26,008 bases of DNA from an uncultured Porphyromonadaceae bacterium. GTDB lineage: Bacteria; Bacteroidota; Bacteroidia; Bacteroidales; Muribaculaceae. The translations under genes were made by a program, and so were the position numbers. Under the pieces are notes generated by a model. That model was not told the DNA's origin. It was given only the letters and a program-made list of their open reading frames with translations, and did not search any database. The stretch is from contig UQER01000033.1 of assembly GCA_900540205.1 (NCBI GenBank), forward strand, positions 1 to 26,008. Reading direction: 5' to 3'. Below are positions 23,844 to 26,008 of the stretch, piece after piece (the first letter of the stretch is position 1; every line of letters begins with the position of its first letter).

Positions 23844-24227
23844 TCAGATGCCGGCAAGATTGCGCACCACGGTCCATGCAATGAGGATGACAACGATGGC
23901 CAGCAGTGCGCCCGAATGCGTCAGCGCCCGGTACATACGGCCGCAGCGGGGATTCTCCTCCCATAGCTTCCCGATGGCCAGGAGGAGCAGATACAGGATT
24001 GTTGGGATTAAGATGAGGTTGTAGCCGCATGCCTCGGCGGGATGGCCGTGCAGGAGGGCCATAAATGCGCGCTGGCTTCCGCAGCCGGGGCAGTCCCAGC
24101 CGGTGGTCCATTTGAAGAGGCAACGCGGCATGAATCCGGTGAAATGCACCAGAGCGAGGTAAAGGGTAAGACAAGCCGCCGCGACAAGGAAAATCGCGGC
24201 GGCTTTTATCAGGTTCTGTCTGTTCAT
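23844..24227 (-). CDS. DUF2752 membrane protein
   Basis: A 127-residue membrane protein of family DUF2752, function unknown. It has an N-terminal hydrophobic segment (AAAIFLVAAACLTLYLALV), the family signature WDCPGCGSQRAFMALLHGH, and two more membrane segments (LILIPTILYLLLLAIG and GALLAIVVILIAWTVV). I chose ATG 24227 because eight extra residues from 24251 look unlike the family. It follows the GYF_2-CD225 gene by 53 bp, a pairing I have seen as common in Bacteroidetes. Confidence 0.85.
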   Translation of the reverse strand: MNRQNLIKAAAIFLVAAACLTLYLALVHFTGFMPRCLFKWTTGWDCPGCGSQRAFMALLHGHPAEACGYNLILIPTILYLLLLAIGKLWEENPRCGRMYRALTHSGALLAIVVILIAWTVVRNLAGI

Positions 24228-24280
24228 TGATGTTGGCTTTCCGGAACACACTGGTGCCGGCGTCCGACTTCAGAGATGTT

Positions 24281-24820
24281 TCACAGGCTCATAAAGGCTA
24301 TCTGGAACGGCCAGCTTACTGCGCCGAGCACTATGGCCGCTATGATGAACCACTGGGTGATTTCGCTGTAGCGTTTGGCCTTGGCGAGGTCGCCGCGGTA
24401 GTAGGCGCTCTTTGTCATTGACGCGAACACTATGGCCGGAATGCCTACGATGGTGCAGCACAGCACGGTCACGATTATGCTCCAGGCAATGTAGGACGGC
24501 GGACACGGCTCTGCCTGTGTCATAGCAGCAGCCTGCGCGGGTGCGGCCTGGGTGTAGGCCGTCTGCATCGGCGGTGCGGCCTCGGTTTCCACAATCTCGA
24601 TCACTTCGGCGGAGACAGGCGCGGCGGGTTCGGCCGGAGTGGCTGCCATGCTGTCGCGCAGGTTCATTGCCTCGGCAAGTTCGAGAATGTTTCCGGCAGG
24701 AGTCCAGTCGGCAAGTCCCTCGGTCCAGACAAGGTCCTCGGGCTTGAGGCCGTTGGCCACAAGGGTGTCGACCGAATAGGGCCCGTCGTGATGGTCGTTG
24801 ACAATAATCCAGTAGTTCAT
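24281..24820 (-). CDS. GYF_2 plus CD225/dispanin membrane protein
   Basis: A 179-residue protein. The N-terminal GYF_2 domain (MNYWIIVNDHHDGPYSVDTL ... LVWTEGLADWTPAG, about 1-45) may bind proline-rich peptides. An Ala/Pro-rich linker follows (about 58-105), then a CD225 (interferon-induced transmembrane-like) domain: an AWSIIVTVLCCTIVGIPAIVFA re-entrant helix, the TKSAYYRGDLAKAKRYSEI loop, and the QWFIIAAIVLGAVSWPFQIAF membrane helix. Bacterial CD225 proteins have no firm function; membrane shape or stress roles are only guesses. It is 25 bp from deoC and 53 bp from the DUF2752 gene, so a transcript with both is plausible. Confidence 0.87.
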   Translation of the reverse strand: MNYWIIVNDHHDGPYSVDTLVANGLKPEDLVWTEGLADWTPAGNILELAEAMNLRDSMAATPAEPAAPVSAEVIEIVETEAAPPMQTAYTQAAPAQAAAMTQAEPCPPSYIAWSIIVTVLCCTIVGIPAIVFASMTKSAYYRGDLAKAKRYSEITQWFIIAAIVLGAVSWPFQIAFMSL

Positions 24821-24845
24821 TTACAGAAAGAGGGTATGGGTTTGA

Positions 24846-25730
24846 TTAGAAGTATTTTGTTTCTGTCCCCCAGATTTCGGTGAGGAGGTTGTTGGCCAGA
24901 CCGCTCGCACCGATACGGAAATATTCGTTGGTGAGCCACTGTTCGCCAAGCACTTCCTTGACAATGCAGAAGTAGCTTACGGCATCCTTGGCCGAACGCA
25001 CGCCGCCGGCGGGCTTGAAGCCTACCATACGGCCGGTCTTTTCGAAATATTCCTTGATGCACCGGCACATCACATAGGTGGCCTGCAGGTCGGCACCGGG
25101 ATATTCCTTGCCTGTGGAGGTCTTGATGAAGTCGGCACCGCTGTACATCGACAGGATGGAGGCGTTGCGGATGTTCTCGGCGGTCTTGAGCGCGCCGGCC
25201 TCGAGAATCACTTTCAGACGGGCGTCGCGGCAGGAATGCTTGAGCTCCGAAATTTCGTCGCACACCTCCTCGTAGTCGCCGTCAAGGAAGTTGCCGAGGT
25301 TCAGCACGATGTCGATTTCGTCGGCACCGCCTTCAACGGCCAGAGCCACTTCGGCCACCTTGACCTCGATGAACGATTGCGACGAGGGGAAGCATCCGGC
25401 CACGCAGGCTATGTCTACGTCGCTCACCTCAAGCACGGTGCGTGCAATCTGTGCGAAATTGGGGTAAACGCACACGGCAGCCACGTTGGGCATTTCGGGA
25501 TGCTCGTTGTCGAAGTCGTTCACACGCTCGACGAATGCGGCCACGCTGCTGGGCGAGTCGACCGAGCGGAGGGTGGTGAGGTCGATGCAGTTGAACAGGA
25601 ATTTATAGACTTCGGGCTTCATGTTGGCCTCGAGGTTGTCAGCAATGATTTTCTCGACAGCGGCTTTCACTTCCTCGTCGTTGGTTGTGACTTTGCTCTC
25701 GCTGATTGCCTGGTGATATTTATCTTCCAT
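24846..25730 (-). CDS. deoC: Deoxyribose-phosphate aldolase
   Basis: A 294-residue cytoplasmic class I aldolase that splits 2-deoxyribose 5-phosphate into glyceraldehyde 3-phosphate and acetaldehyde in deoxynucleoside breakdown. Residues seen: K203 in ADFIKTSTGK is the Schiff-base lysine, K239 in GFKPAGGVR the second catalytic lysine, and D140 in DEIDIVLNLG the proton-relay aspartate. The 40-residue N-terminal lead is typical of the longer deoC group. ATG 25730 is the only good start. It lies 107 bp after the saccharopine dehydrogenase-like gene, with a strong hairpin between, and 25 bp before the GYF_2-CD225 gene. Confidence 0.94.
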   Translation of the reverse strand: MEDKYHQAISESKVTTNDEEVKAAVEKIIADNLEANMKPEVYKFLFNCIDLTTLRSVDSPSSVAAFVERVNDFDNEHPEMPNVAAVCVYPNFAQIARTVLEVSDVDIACVAGCFPSSQSFIEVKVAEVALAVEGGADEIDIVLNLGNFLDGDYEEVCDEISELKHSCRDARLKVILEAGALKTAENIRNASILSMYSGADFIKTSTGKEYPGADLQATYVMCRCIKEYFEKTGRMVGFKPAGGVRSAKDAVSYFCIVKEVLGEQWLTNEYFRIGASGLANNLLTEIWGTETKYF

Positions 25731-25782
25731 AAGAAGTTAGGTTAAGGGTTTTGTGAAAAAAAGTAATTTAGAGCGGGGAGTA

Positions 25783-25814
25783 ATGCCGCCGGCGCCCGGT
25801 TGGCGCCGCGGCAT
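25783..25814 (-). terminator. GC-rich hairpin after the saccharopine dehydrogenase-like gene
   Basis: ATGCCG plus CGGCGCC (25783-25796) pairs with GGCGCCGCGGCAT (25802-25814), with one bulged base. On the minus strand the following bases are ATTACTCC, and a T run comes only about 20 nt later, so it may be a partial terminator ahead of deoC. Confidence 0.45.
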
Positions 25815-25837
25815 CGTTTCCGTGTTTTGTCCGGTTA

Positions 25838-26008
25838 TCAGTATTTGTCGACTTCCAGGGGCTCGTTCACTATTTCGTGCCAGGGGAGACCCTGCACCGA
25901 AAGCTGTTCCATGAACGGATCGGGGTTGAATTCCTCCACGTTGTGCACGCCGGGTTTCACCCATTTGCCTGTGAGGAACATCATGGCACCGATCATGGCG
26001 GGCACGCC
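25838..26008 (-). CDS. Saccharopine dehydrogenase-like protein, C-terminal end (cut by window edge)
   Basis: The last 56 codons of a larger minus-strand gene, ending in TGA at 25838-25840. The peptide GAMMFLTGKWVKPGVHNVEE, then DPFMEQLSVQGLPWHE, matches the C-terminus of saccharopine dehydrogenase (LYS9/carboxynorspermidine synthase-type) proteins, in which the KPGVxNVEExDPDPFMxxLxxxGLPW block is typical. These act in lysine or polyamine metabolism; which one applies cannot be told from this fragment. Confidence 0.72.
   Translation of the reverse strand, partial: GVPAMIGAMMFLTGKWVKPGVHNVEEFNPDPFMEQLSVQGLPWHEIVNEPLEVDKY

Overview
This window looks like part of a Bacteroidales chromosome, most likely a gut Muribaculaceae-type organism. 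The evidence is the repeated Bacteroidetes promoter pattern (TTTG/TTGG, about 19-20 nt, then TAnnTTTG), the lack of Shine-Dalgarno sites, two secreted proteins with C-terminal tails of the type IX secretion kind, and neighbours typical of the order: PerR-like regulator with rubrerythrin, TolC/HlyD/ABC-2 exporter, and a CD225 protein next to a DUF2752 protein. The taxonomic call is inference, because no rRNA or marker tree is available here.

Region 1 (1-8400) is a patchy accessory stretch just downstream of a tRNA-Phe gene. It holds small acetyltransferases, a zinc-ribbon protein, a DJ-1/PfpI protein, two AAA_14/DUF4143-type ATPases (860-2158 and 5861-7114) and a fused nuclease-like/SF1 helicase protein (4288-5763). 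Three genes here are broken by internal or N-terminal loss: a radical SAM protein without most of its cluster-binding cysteines, an HxlR regulator without its N-terminal half, and a GNAT enzyme without its middle. Each ATPase gene is bracketed by direct copies of neighbouring DNA. A 78-bp copy of the radical SAM gene end flanks the first, and a 25-bp copy of the helicase gene promoter flanks the second. This suggests that such ATPase genes arrive as cassettes in this genome.

Region 2 (8489-11769) holds a secreted alpha/beta hydrolase and then a compact oxidative-stress operon: a PerR-like Fur-family repressor, rubrerythrin and a flavin reductase-rubredoxin fusion (high-molecular-weight rubredoxin). 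The three genes make a plausible regulator, peroxidase and electron donor set.

Region 3 (11844-18536) has a secreted subtilisin-like S8 peptidase and a 1166-residue GLUG-repeat surface protein. The pair sits between two copies of a long inverted repeat whose arms read GTAGGGTCGCGACC... and whose central spacer is 50 nt in both copies. A third inverted repeat with different arms but nearly the same spacer (52 nt) follows.

Region 4 (18705-26008) lies entirely on the minus strand: an export system (TolC, HlyD adaptor, two ABC-2 permeases, no ATPase gene), a DUF2752 membrane protein, a GYF_2-CD225 protein, deoxyribose-phosphate aldolase, and the C-terminus of a saccharopine dehydrogenase-like protein cut by the window end.
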